Part shown: piece by piece, positions 1 through 6,138 of the stretch
Position numbering within the stretch: position 1 is the stretch's first letter
How the letters are laid out: every line of letters begins with the position of its first letter
Source: Alphaproteobacteria bacterium
Lineage (GTDB): Bacteria > Pseudomonadota > Alphaproteobacteria > UBA6184
Length of the DNA stretch: 14,809 nucleotides
Direction of reading: 5' to 3'
NCBI GenBank assembly: GCA_030433125.1
Contig: JAUIKZ010000024.1
Location: forward strand, 1 to 14,809
Position numbers and translations under genes: made by a program
Notes under the pieces: generated by a model
Told to the model about the DNA's origin: nothing
The model's database searches: none
The model's input: the letters and a program-made list of their open reading frames with translations, nothing else

Positions 1-12
1 CATTTCCCCTTA
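1..12 (-). promoter_or_regulatory. Possible ribosome binding site and start codon of a divergent gene leaving the window
   Basis: Read on the minus strand, the first bases give AAGGGGAAATG, a purine-rich Shine-Dalgarno-like run followed by ATG at positions 3-1. This would be a gene divergent from the one starting at 111. Only the start codon is inside the window, so the call rests on this motif alone. Confidence 0.25.
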
Positions 13-59
13 TAGTTGATAAAAATTAATTAGCGCCCTACAGGAAAGTTAATATTTGG

Positions 60-87
60 TTGACAGTTGTGCATAAAATGATATACT
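60..87 (+). promoter_or_regulatory. Sigma70-type promoter for the 111-596 gene
   Basis: A perfect -35 box TTGACA (60-65) and a -10 box TATACT (82-87, 5 of 6 consensus bases) are separated by 16 bp. Transcription would start near 94, a few bases before the AGGAG ribosome binding site at 100-104 and the ATG at 111. It is the best-looking consensus promoter in the window. It would serve the small membrane-protein gene and probably ftsB after it. Confidence 0.6.
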
Positions 88-110
88 TACATAAAGCTTA
101 GGAGTAATTA

Positions 111-596
111 ATGAAGAATAATAAACTCTCCTTACAGGCAGCGGTCACACTGCTTTCCGCCGTCTTGATCGTCACCATTCCCTGGAAGAAGCATATAATG
201 TTTGATGGGGAAGTTAGGGCTCTTAACCAAGACCTTACGGCCCACCCCACACTTACCTCTCAACCCCACGCCTCGCCCACATTAATGCTCATCGTTCCAA
301 AACACCAAGCAGCCAACGCGCGTATTGGCCAAAGAGGGAGCTTCTATTCTGCTGAAAAGACCTGCCCCTGTTTTACGTTTCAAATACTAAATATGAAAAA
401 CCTACCCAACGGAGAGGTAGCCCTCGTCACGAAGCTCAAACGAAACATTCCTTTGTCAGGCAACGACACCTATGCCGGAAAAGTAACATTTAAATTCGAT
501 GGCGAACCTTATGTCAAGCGTATATATGACCATATTAAAACGTGGCTGCCTTTCTCTGGTGGGGATGAAATGTTAAATGGCCTTGAACACAGTTGA
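111..596 (+). CDS. Unrecognised membrane-anchored protein with a CPC motif
   Basis: I do not recognise this 161-residue protein. The start at 111 is supported by AGGAG at 100-104 and the promoter at 60-87. The N-terminus is KNNK followed by a hydrophobic stretch at about residues 10-25, then WKK. This looks like a signal anchor or uncleaved signal, placing the rest in the periplasm. Residues 30-65 are Pro/Thr/His-rich and probably flexible. The remainder looks like a small beta-rich domain and carries a Cys-Pro-Cys motif at about residues 85-87, which could hold a metal or a disulfide. The next gene, ftsB, begins 45 bases downstream on the same strand, so co-transcription is likely. A link to the cell envelope or division is inferred only from position. 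Intact length and good initiation signals argue for a real gene. Confidence 0.6.
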   Translation: MKNNKLSLQAAVTLLSAVLIVTIPWKKHIMFDGEVRALNQDLTAHPTLTSQPHASPTLMLIVPKHQAANARIGQRGSFYSAEKTCPCFTFQILNMKNLPNGEVALVTKLKRNIPLSGNDTYAGKVTFKFDGEPYVKRIYDHIKTWLPFSGGDEMLNGLEHS

Positions 597-641
597 AAAA
601 AATACAAAACCCAGTATTTTAAATGTAACTGAGTAAATATT

Positions 642-965
642 ATGATAGCTAAGATTACGCACAGCAAACACATTAGGCAGCTCCCTCTTGCCGTGTTTTT
701 GTTGTGCCTGGTTTTTTACTTTACCTTTTACATATTTTCGGGGCAGCGAAACCTTTTCGCCTATTTCGAACTGGATGAGCAGCTTGAAAAGGCAGAGACT
801 AAAAGCCAAGAGCTGCGCATCTATCAAAAAAAATTAGAAACAAAGATAGACGCCCTACACCCAAATCACCTACGCAAAACAGCCTTGGATGATGAATTAA
901 GAAAAGTGCTAGGCTATGTGGCCGAAGACGAATACGTTATTTTTGTAAACGCCTCCGACAATTAG
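642..965 (+). CDS. ftsB: Septum formation initiator FtsB (FtsB/DivIC family)
   Basis: FtsB is a bitopic divisome protein that forms the FtsQLB complex with FtsQ and FtsL and helps trigger septal peptidoglycan synthesis. This 107-residue protein has the expected build. A basic N-terminus is followed by one transmembrane segment (about residues 14-33, rich in Leu, Phe and Val). A charged coiled coil follows (about 43-75, with ELDEQLEKAE and KKLETKIDAL), and then the family-typical C-terminus DDELRKVLGYVAEDEYVIF. Length matches alphaproteobacterial FtsB. No strong Shine-Dalgarno is visible before the ATG at 642, and the gene probably depends on the promoter at 60-87. It ends 16 bases from the end of convergent lysS with no obvious intrinsic terminator between. 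In many alphaproteobacteria ftsB lies near enolase and pyruvate dehydrogenase genes; here its upstream neighbour is an unknown protein. Confidence 0.82.
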   Translation: MIAKITHSKHIRQLPLAVFLLCLVFYFTFYIFSGQRNLFAYFELDEQLEKAETKSQELRIYQKKLETKIDALHPNHLRKTALDDELRKVLGYVAEDEYVIFVNASDN

Positions 966-981
966 CACGAAAGTTTGTGGC

Positions 982-2463
982 TTATTTGCGCGGCCTTAAT
1001 GTCGGAAACGCAATGACCTCGCGGATAGAGTGTGAGTTGGTTAGCAACATCACCAACCGGTCAATCCCCAGCCCCATGCCGCCAGTGGGTGGCATGCCAT
1101 AGTCTAGGGCTGTAAGGAAATCCTCATCTGTTTCGTGGGCTTCGTCATCACCGGCATCTTTGGCAGCTGATTGCTGTTCAAAACGTTGGCGTTGATCAAT
1201 AGGGTCATTTAACTCCGAAAAGCCGTTGGCAATTTCCCACCCGTTCATGTAACTTTCAAAACGATCTGTCACGCGTGGGTCCCAATCACTGCGCTTAGCT
1301 AGCGGGGATATTTCCGTAGGGTGATGGGTCACATGGGTTGGCTGAATAAGAAGGTGCTCCGCCTTTTCAGCAAAAACGGCTTCCATCGCCTTACCCCAGC
1401 CCCAGCTTTTATCCACATGAACACCCAGCTGTTTAGCGGCATCACGTGCTTCTTCGTCGGCGTGGATGTCCATAAAGTTCACGCCTGTTGCTTCTTTCAC
1501 CAAATCGTTCATGGACTTACGCGGCCAGGGCTTAAACACATCTAGCTCTTGCTCCCCAAAAACAAAAGGGCCCTCCCCGAGGGTTTTCGACACGGCATGT
1601 CGCACCATAGCTTCGGTGATATTCATCATATCATCAAAGTCTTGGTAGGCGGCATAAATCTCAATGGAAGTAAACTCCGGGTTATGGCGCGTTGAGATAC
1701 CCTCATTACGGAAGCAACGGTTCATTTCAAACAGCTTTTCCGACACGCCCCCCACAATAAGCTTCTTCAAATAAAGCTCAGGTGCAATACGCAAGTAAAG
1801 CTCCATATCTAAAGTGTTATGGTGGGTTACAAACGGCTTAGCAATGGCGCCTCCGGGGATTGGGTGCAACATAGGCGTTTCCACCTCAAGGTAACCCTCC
1901 TCTTCCAAAAAATTACGAATGGCTGAGGTTATTTTCGCCCGTTTTTGGAGCGTCTCGCGGGACTCTACGTTAGCGATAAAGTCAACATAACGTTGACGAT
2001 AGCGCGCTTCCGTATCACTAAGCCCGTGGTACTTTTCTGGCATGGGCAAATAAGACTTTGCGAGGAAAGTGATTTCATGGGCATCGATGGTAAGCTCACC
2101 ACGAGGAGTGCGTCGCACCTCACCTATCACACCAATAAAGTCACCCAAGTCGAGCTGTTTCAAAATAGCCAAGCCATCTTCATTCAGTGTGCCCTCTTTA
2201 CAAAAAGCCTGCATTTTATCGGTGTCATCTATAAGGTCGGTAAACATGCCACTATTGCGCATGGCCATGATGCGGCCCGCAAAACGTAACGTGACGCCAG
2301 ATTTCTCTCCGTTTTCGAGGTGCGCAAACTCTTCCTTTATTTGCTTTGCCGACTTATCTTTAACAAACTTGGAAGGATACACATTAACGCCAAGTTGTTT
2401 TAGCGCGTCTAATTTTTCCAAACGGGCGCGTGTTTGAATATTGTCATCTAACGGGGTGCTCAT
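982..2463 (-). CDS. lysS: Lysyl-tRNA synthetase, class II
   Basis: This enzyme charges tRNA-Lys with lysine using ATP in the cytoplasm. The 493-residue protein has normal class II LysRS length and order. An N-terminal OB-fold anticodon-binding domain (about 55-140) is followed by a class II catalytic core. Motif 1 lies around 185-206 (FLEEEGYLEVETPML). Motif 2 is at about 250-268 (CFRNEG, then RHNPEFTSIE). Motif 3 is at about 462-475 (GMGLGIDRLVMLLT). The ATG at 2463 lies 6 bases after the rsfS stop, so the two genes are almost certainly one transcript. It is not the class I enzyme (LysK) that many alphaproteobacteria use, which is a useful lineage marker. No truncation or frameshift is seen. 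Confidence 0.97.
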   Translation of the reverse strand: MSTPLDDNIQTRARLEKLDALKQLGVNVYPSKFVKDKSAKQIKEEFAHLENGEKSGVTLRFAGRIMAMRNSGMFTDLIDDTDKMQAFCKEGTLNEDGLAILKQLDLGDFIGVIGEVRRTPRGELTIDAHEITFLAKSYLPMPEKYHGLSDTEARYRQRYVDFIANVESRETLQKRAKITSAIRNFLEEEGYLEVETPMLHPIPGGAIAKPFVTHHNTLDMELYLRIAPELYLKKLIVGGVSEKLFEMNRCFRNEGISTRHNPEFTSIEIYAAYQDFDDMMNITEAMVRHAVSKTLGEGPFVFGEQELDVFKPWPRKSMNDLVKEATGVNFMDIHADEEARDAAKQLGVHVDKSWGWGKAMEAVFAEKAEHLLIQPTHVTHHPTEISPLAKRSDWDPRVTDRFESYMNGWEIANGFSELNDPIDQRQRFEQQSAAKDAGDDEAHETDEDFLTALDYGMPPTGGMGLGIDRLVMLLTNSHSIREVIAFPTLRPRK

Positions 2464-2469
2464 AATTTG

Positions 2470-2805
2470 TTATCCTCTTTTGGTAAAAAACTCTTCTTGC
2501 CACAGGCTTTCGATATCATATAAGGTGCGAACCTCTTCCATAAAGAGGTGTACGATCACATCAAAGGCATCAACCAATATCCAGCCTGTGCCATCGCGGC
2601 CACCTTCAATGCGGACCTTAAAATCTTTTTTGAAAGCGATGTCGATTTTGTCAGCCATAGCTTTGAGCTGTCGGTTGGATGTACCAGTGGCCACAATCAT
2701 GTAGTCAGCGATGGAGGATTTACCCTGGAGGTCAATCACGTTTATATCGCGGGCTTTGTGCTCTTCTATAATATCGAGAATTTTGTCTTTAATATCTATT
2801 TCCAT
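2470..2805 (-). CDS. rsfS: Ribosomal silencing factor RsfS (Iojap/DUF143 family)
   Basis: RsfS binds ribosomal protein uL14 on the large subunit and blocks joining with the small subunit when nutrients are scarce. The 111-residue protein is of standard length and shows the family signature: DINVIDLQGKSSIADYMIVATG near residues 20-41, RQLKAMADKI, then GWILVDAFDVIVHLF near 75-89, followed by the acidic and aromatic tail ending near LWQEEFF. The start at 2805 gives the standard N-terminus, although its ribosome binding site is weak (TAAG). In many alphaproteobacteria rsfS is followed by rlmH and preceded by nadD. Here neither is present and lysS follows 6 bases later. Confidence 0.95.
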   Translation of the reverse strand: MEIDIKDKILDIIEEHKARDINVIDLQGKSSIADYMIVATGTSNRQLKAMADKIDIAFKKDFKVRIEGGRDGTGWILVDAFDVIVHLFMEEVRTLYDIESLWQEEFFTKRG

Positions 2806-2924
2806 TTACTTAACGCATTAGTTTAGGGTTTACCATATATTAACGCTTGCGCAAATAGGTAATATGTATAGGTTCGCCTTCATCAACGATCCCTTCAGCT
2901 ATTCCCAGTGTAGATTGATTGATG

Positions 2925-2947
2925 AAAAGGAGAGACGCTTACTCTCC
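2925..2947 (-). terminator. Rho-independent terminator upstream of rsfS
   Basis: On the minus strand GGAGAG (2947-2942) pairs perfectly with CTCTCC (2934-2929) across a 7-base loop and is followed at once by TTTT (2928-2925). The stop codon of the Gly-rich open stretch lies in the loop. An alternative 7-base pairing, AGACGCT (2987-2981) with AGCGTCT (2939-2933), uses the same bases as the loop and right arm. It would therefore prevent the terminator from forming, a layout like an attenuator. Confidence 0.5.
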
Positions 2948-3014
2948 GCCGCCACCCCCACCACCGCGTTGAGAAACAGGAGCGTCTTGTCTGCTTAACG
3001 AGAATCCCCCAAAA

Positions 3015-3040
3015 GCGGCTGTTTACCTGAACAAAGCCGC
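3015..3040. repeat. Inverted repeat (hairpin) upstream of rsfS
   Basis: GCGGCT (3015-3020) is complementary to AGCCGC (3035-3040). The stem is extended by GTT (3021-3023) with AAC (3030-3032) across a two-base bulge. It is one of three consecutive stems between 2929 and 3088. Confidence 0.45.
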
Positions 3041-3057
3041 GCTCATCTTTGAAAGAC

Positions 3058-3088
3058 TTCAGCACCCCGATTTGAATAAGGTGCTGAA
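3058..3088. repeat. Perfect 9-bp inverted repeat (hairpin) upstream of rsfS
   Basis: TTCAGCACC (3058-3066) and GGTGCTGAA (3080-3088) form a perfect 9-bp stem around a 13-base loop. No T-tract follows on either strand, so it is not an ordinary terminator. It may be part of a structured leader or small RNA. Confidence 0.5.
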
Positions 3089-3174
3089 ACTGCAACAAAA
3101 GGGGCGGTGAGATATAAGCCCTTAGAAACAGGCTCAAAGAGCTAGATCGAAGGGGGAGTTGGTTTTTGATAGCA

Positions 3175-3200
3175 CAAAAAATGCCCCCGCGAGGGGGGCA
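3175..3200 (-). terminator. Rho-independent terminator of the 279-residue outer membrane protein gene
   Basis: On the minus strand a GC-rich 7-bp stem (3200-3194 with 3188-3182, arms TGCCCCC and its partner) with a 5-base loop is followed by six T residues (3181-3176). It sits about 30 bases after the stop of the gene ending at 3232. Confidence 0.85.
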
Positions 3201-3231
3201 GACACTTAAAGTAATGTAGTAGTTACAAAAC

Positions 3232-4071
3232 TTAGAATGTCATACGTACTCCAATTGAAGGCGTGATTTCTAAAGCGCCATCAATTTTAGCTTTTGCGTC
3301 TTTAGCTGCATGTGCTGCATAGGGCATAGTTGGGTTAGTTGCGCCCGAAGCAGTATACTCTAACTCACCAATAGTTTTCTCTGATTGACCTTTCCACAGG
3401 TAGTAGCGAACGTTAACTTGCGCTAAAACTTGTACGTTTTGTGTCATGTAGTAACCGAAACGGAAGTTACCACCGAAGTAAAGATCGTTAGCGAAGCTAA
3501 TATCTTCACCCTTGTCATTTTTAAGCTTAGCGGTCGTTAAAGTAATCTCTTTAAACTTTTTTTCAGTACCTTCGTGAAGTTTGAAGTTAGCTTTTACTTC
3601 TTTGCTCATTGGTGCCCAACCAAACTCAAGACCACCACCAAAACTCATTTGGCGTGTTACATATTCCATATCGAGGTTAAGGCCAACATTTAATCCGCCA
3701 CGGTCGAACACAAGTTGCAACTCATCTGTAGCTGCTACTTCTAGCTCTGCATCTTTATCAGTGTAACCAGCCGTGAACGAACCATAGCGCCAACCCGCGC
3801 TGATGCCGCCACCAATGTGGAAACCATTAGACACTTCGTGCATGTAAGCTAAAGAAAGCTCACCACCAAAACGGGCGAAACCAAAACCACCAATAGTGGC
3901 GTCACCTGTCGCAGGTACACCTTTTTCGATTTTGTTTGATTTGAATGCCGCACTGTACATTGGAAGACCAACTGTACCGCGGATTTGGAAACCTTGCATT
4001 TTTGATTTTGCGTCAACCATTGCTGTAGTAGCTAAACCAGCCAAAGCAAGACTTAAAATTTTGTTTTTCAT
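3232..4071 (-). CDS. Outer membrane beta-barrel protein (OmpA-like/Omp_b-brl type), specific family unknown
   Basis: The 279-residue product starts with a typical Sec signal peptide, with KNK, a hydrophobic core ending TTAMVDA, and likely cleavage after Ala21. The mature part alternates short hydrophobic and polar strands rich in Gly and aromatics. Examples are GGFGFARFGGELSLAYMHEV, GFHIGGGISAGWRYGSF, GLNVGLNLDMEYV, FGGGLEFGWAP and LYFGGNFRFGYYM. It ends SIGVRMTF, with the C-terminal Phe that BAM recognises on outer membrane proteins. Charged stretches between strands, such as near 170-195, would be surface loops. About 250 mature residues fits an 8- to 12-strand barrel. The start has a GAGGG ribosome binding site 8 to 12 bases upstream, and an intrinsic terminator follows. 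It is a single-gene unit downstream of another surface-protein gene on the same strand. Whether it is a porin, an adhesin or purely structural cannot be told. Confidence 0.8.
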   Translation of the reverse strand: MKNKILSLALAGLATTAMVDAKSKMQGFQIRGTVGLPMYSAAFKSNKIEKGVPATGDATIGGFGFARFGGELSLAYMHEVSNGFHIGGGISAGWRYGSFTAGYTDKDAELEVAATDELQLVFDRGGLNVGLNLDMEYVTRQMSFGGGLEFGWAPMSKEVKANFKLHEGTEKKFKEITLTTAKLKNDKGEDISFANDLYFGGNFRFGYYMTQNVQVLAQVNVRYYLWKGQSEKTIGELEYTASGATNPTMPYAAHAAKDAKAKIDGALEITPSIGVRMTF

Positions 4072-4182
4072 TTATTTTCCCTCAATTTATTACACTCAAA
4101 GCAATACGCGGCGTTTGCAATAAAAGCAATGACAATTAATAAGGTGCAAGGGGAATTTCGCCTTATGTTGTAATTTGGCCAC

Positions 4183-4208
4183 AAAAAAAGGCTCCCCGAA
4201 GGAAGCCC
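4183..4208 (-). terminator. Rho-independent terminator of the repeat lipoprotein gene
   Basis: On the minus strand GGCTTCC (4207-4201) and GGGAGCC (4196-4190) form a 7-bp stem with one G-T pair. It is capped by a stable TTCG loop and followed by seven T residues (4189-4183). It lies 24 bases after the stop at 4232. Confidence 0.9.
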
Positions 4209-4231
4209 TTAATGTTGGATCTAAACCTGTC

Positions 4232-5692
4232 TTAGAAAGACATTTTCAAATCAAATGTAGCGCCTGTGTTAGCAGCGGTGAATGAAAGTTGGCTAGACTT
4301 AAAGTTTAAGCCACCTGCAAAGGCAACAACGGTGTTAGGCGTTTTCCAGTTAAGAGCACTGTGCGTAGTTGTATTGGCAATGTGCATTTTGCTTTCAGAG
4401 CTAGCGCCTAGTTTTTGGCTTAGGCTAACAGCCGCATACCCCTTTGAACCGGTTACGGCTGCGGCCATTGCAACGTCGTAACGGGTTTCATGGAATTTTG
4501 CTTCAGCAGTTTTAGCAGCACCGCTCGCATTGGCATAATTGCTTACTGAGGCATTTGAAACACTCATGCTAGGACCAGCAAAAGCACTGAATGTTAGGCC
4601 GTTATAAGCAAAAGCTTTACCAGCCATAAGGCTTGCTGAATATACGTTTGCATTGTTCATGCCAGCCTTTGTAGAAGCACCTGCATGCGCCAGCAATTGA
4701 ACGCCACCAGCATTGAAATTAGCTGTAAGGGTGTTGGCCTTTACGTTGCTGCCTGTATCAGCAAAGCTGTTCATGGCAAAACCTGTTTTAGTAAATGGTG
4801 TGGCAAACACTTTTAAGCTCGCTAACTGAGAACCGAGCAAGGCGGATGCAGTATTACCAGTTGCTTGTGAACCTAGCCCTTCGGCTTGAGCAGCTTCATC
4901 GGCTGTTTTTTTTGCTTCTTCCTCGGCTTTTCTCTTAGCTTCTTCCTCGGCTTGAGCAGCTTCTTCGGCTGTTTTCTTAGCTGCTTCATCAGCTTGAGCA
5001 GCTTCATCGGCTGTTACTTGAGCAGCTTCATCAGCTTGAGCAGCTTCTTCGGCTGTTACTTGAGCTGCTTCATCAGCTTGAGCAGCTTCTTCGGCTGTTA
5101 CTTGAGCTGCTTCGTCAGCTTGAGCAGCTTCATCGGCTGTTACTTTAGCTGCTTCCTCAGCTTGAGCGGCTTCATCGGCTGTTACTTGAGCTGCTTCGTC
5201 AGCTTGAGCAGCTTCATCGGCTGTTACTTTAGCTGCTTCCTCAGCTTGAGCGGCTTCATCGGCTGTTACTTTAGCTGCTTCGTCAGCTTGAGCGGCTTCA
5301 TCGGCTGTTACTTTAGCTGCTTCACCAGCTTGATTGGCGTCAGCTGCTTTTTTCTTAGCTACTTCACCAGCTTGAGCGATGTCAGCGGCTTTTTTCTTAG
5401 CTACTTCACCAGCTTGAGCGATGTCAGCTGCTGTTTTCTTAGCTGCTTCACCAGCTTGATCAGCTTCAGCGGCTGTTACTTTAGCTGCTTCACCAGCTTG
5501 ATCAGCTTCAGCGGCTGTTACTTTAGCTTCTTTCTCGGCTTGACGGCGAGCTGTGTGATCCGGATCTAGACTAGTAGTGTTCGATCCTCCTGTTTGTTTT
5601 GGGGTATTGTCTTTGTCAGCTACTTCGGCGCAACCAACAAGTGGCAAGAAAGCAACTGTTGTCAATAATGTAATTAGTTTCTTTTTTTGCAT
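4232..5692 (-). CDS. Repeat lipoprotein: lipobox, 14-residue Ala/Glu/Lys repeats, and barrel-like C-terminus
   Basis: I chose the ATG at 5692 because GGAGAACG lies 5 to 8 bases upstream and MQKKK begins a clean signal peptide. An in-frame ATG at 5743 would add 17 polar residues before it. The 486-residue product has a lipobox, PLVGC, with Cys21 as lipidation site. A Thr/Asn/Gly-rich linker follows to about residue 50. Residues 56-273 are fifteen 14-residue repeats (consensus AKVTADEAAQADEA) plus one 8-residue partial unit, predicted to form a very long Ala-rich helix or coiled coil like TolA domain II. Residues 274-486 are Gly/Ala/Ser-rich with alternating strands (such as GKAFAYNGLTFSAFAGPSMSV) and end FDLKMSF, a beta-barrel-type C-terminal Phe. 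A lipid anchor and a barrel-like end on one chain is unusual. It could span the periplasm or display a stalk. Family unknown; membrane location is inferred. Confidence 0.8.
   Translation of the reverse strand: MQKKKLITLLTTVAFLPLVGCAEVADKDNTPKQTGGSNTTSLDPDHTARRQAEKEAKVTAAEADQAGEAAKVTAAEADQAGEAAKKTAADIAQAGEVAKKKAADIAQAGEVAKKKAADANQAGEAAKVTADEAAQADEAAKVTADEAAQAEEAAKVTADEAAQADEAAQVTADEAAQAEEAAKVTADEAAQADEAAQVTAEEAAQADEAAQVTAEEAAQADEAAQVTADEAAQADEAAKKTAEEAAQAEEEAKRKAEEEAKKTADEAAQAEGLGSQATGNTASALLGSQLASLKVFATPFTKTGFAMNSFADTGSNVKANTLTANFNAGGVQLLAHAGASTKAGMNNANVYSASLMAGKAFAYNGLTFSAFAGPSMSVSNASVSNYANASGAAKTAEAKFHETRYDVAMAAAVTGSKGYAAVSLSQKLGASSESKMHIANTTTHSALNWKTPNTVVAFAGGLNFKSSQLSFTAANTGATFDLKMSF
4874..5527 (-). 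repeat. Tandem 42-bp coding repeats in the lipoprotein gene
   Basis: Fifteen in-frame 42-bp units plus one 24-bp partial unit encode the 14-residue repeats. The middle units are nearly identical. The stretch from 5101 to about 5187 recurs 84 bp later (5185 to about 5271), which points to recent duplication of two units by slippage or unequal recombination. Outer units are more diverged: the upstream end has AADIAQAGEV variants and the downstream end has Lys/Glu-rich ones. Copy number is likely to differ between strains. Confidence 0.95.
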
Positions 5693-6020
5693 ATCGTTCT
5701 CCATTTTTTTACTTTTGGGCTCATTCACGAGAGTGACCCCCATTCATTCGTTTTTTAGCTATTTACTACGCAGCTAAATTTTCATTGTTTAAACCTCTTC
5801 AACTCCAGGCAAAGTGTTGCTTGAAGCTCATAAGAAATTCTAATCATGCAAGCACACCATGAACTTTACCACTCCTTTTTTTAGTTCATTAACCATTTGT
5901 TAACTTTATTTTTATTATTATTGTTATTTTTTATTATGCGAACATTTTTGTCAAGCATATTTATTTATACGCGACAGTGCTTTTTTTGATGAGAATGCTT
6001 TTCGGGCAGATGTAAAAAAC
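5693..6020. other. AT-rich gap upstream of the repeat lipoprotein gene
   Basis: This stretch carries the leader of the lipoprotein gene. On the minus strand there is a perfect TTGACA (5954-5949) near an AT-rich tract with CATAAT and TTAACAAATGG motifs, but no -10 box at ideal spacing, so I do not call the promoter firmly. Two very short open stretches with purine-rich sites precede the real start (MVCLHD and MKI), and an in-frame ATG sits at 5743. No recognisable gene is present. The leader would be long, about 200 bases. Confidence 0.35.
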
Positions 6021-6120
6021 ACCCTCCCCCACTCCCAGCGGCCCAAACCAAGCAAGGATGGCGTTAAAGGCAAAGGCGCCTGCGCGGGAGAAGCCCTAAA
6101 GAAACGCAGGCGTGGGGGGG
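6021..6120. repeat. GC-rich structured intergenic element after ftsZ, related to 11443-11545
   Basis: An outer stem CCCCCA (6026-6031) with TGGGGG (6113-6118) encloses an 8-bp hairpin CGCCTGCG (6077-6084) with CGCAGGCG (6105-6112). The segment 6037-6079 carries, in order, AGCGGCCC, CCAAGC, GCGTT and GCAAAGGCGC. The same words occur in the same order and orientation at 11479-11526. It lies 18 bases after the ftsZ stop, so it may also end ftsZ transcription, but there is no T-tract on the minus strand. It is most likely a diverged copy of a small intergenic palindromic element. Confidence 0.5.
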
Positions 6121-6138
6121 AACAGATTGGACGTAAAC

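Larger units (their letters stand above)
2806..3231 (-). other. Gap before rsfS: hairpins and short open stretches, possible leader RNA or decayed gene
   Basis: This 426-base gap holds no intact recognised gene. On the minus strand several short open stretches look protein-like but lack good starts. One at 2938-2840 (32 codons) ends GIVDEGEPIHITYLRKR before a stop. Another in the same frame, at 3019-2942, ends DAPVSQRGGGGGGE. A third, in a different frame from TTG at 3137, contains GVLKSFKDERGFVQVNSR. Adjacent frames would join at a TTTTGGGGG run near 3005-3015 if one base were changed. Three hairpins and two terminators also lie here (listed separately). It may be a decayed gene, a leader RNA of rsfS-lysS, or an independent small RNA; I cannot choose. 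Confidence 0.35.

Noticed and set aside
1321..2437. Several plus-strand open reading frames opposite lysS
   Set aside because: They are shadows of a fully conserved lysS and encode no recognisable protein.
2929..3170. Lysine riboswitch upstream of rsfS-lysS
   Set aside because: The position is suggestive, but the conserved L-box core sequences and five-helix layout were not found, so only an unnamed structured region is reported.
4874..5527. Regular repeats that could be mistaken for a CRISPR array
   Set aside because: The 42-bp units are contiguous, in frame and without unique spacers, and they encode a repetitive protein segment.
4886..5569. A 227-codon plus-strand open reading frame rich in Ser, Cys and Phe
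   Set aside because: It is the antisense of the 42-bp coding repeat, which keeps the opposite frame open by periodicity. It has no ribosome binding site, and the minus-strand product has a signal peptide and lipobox.
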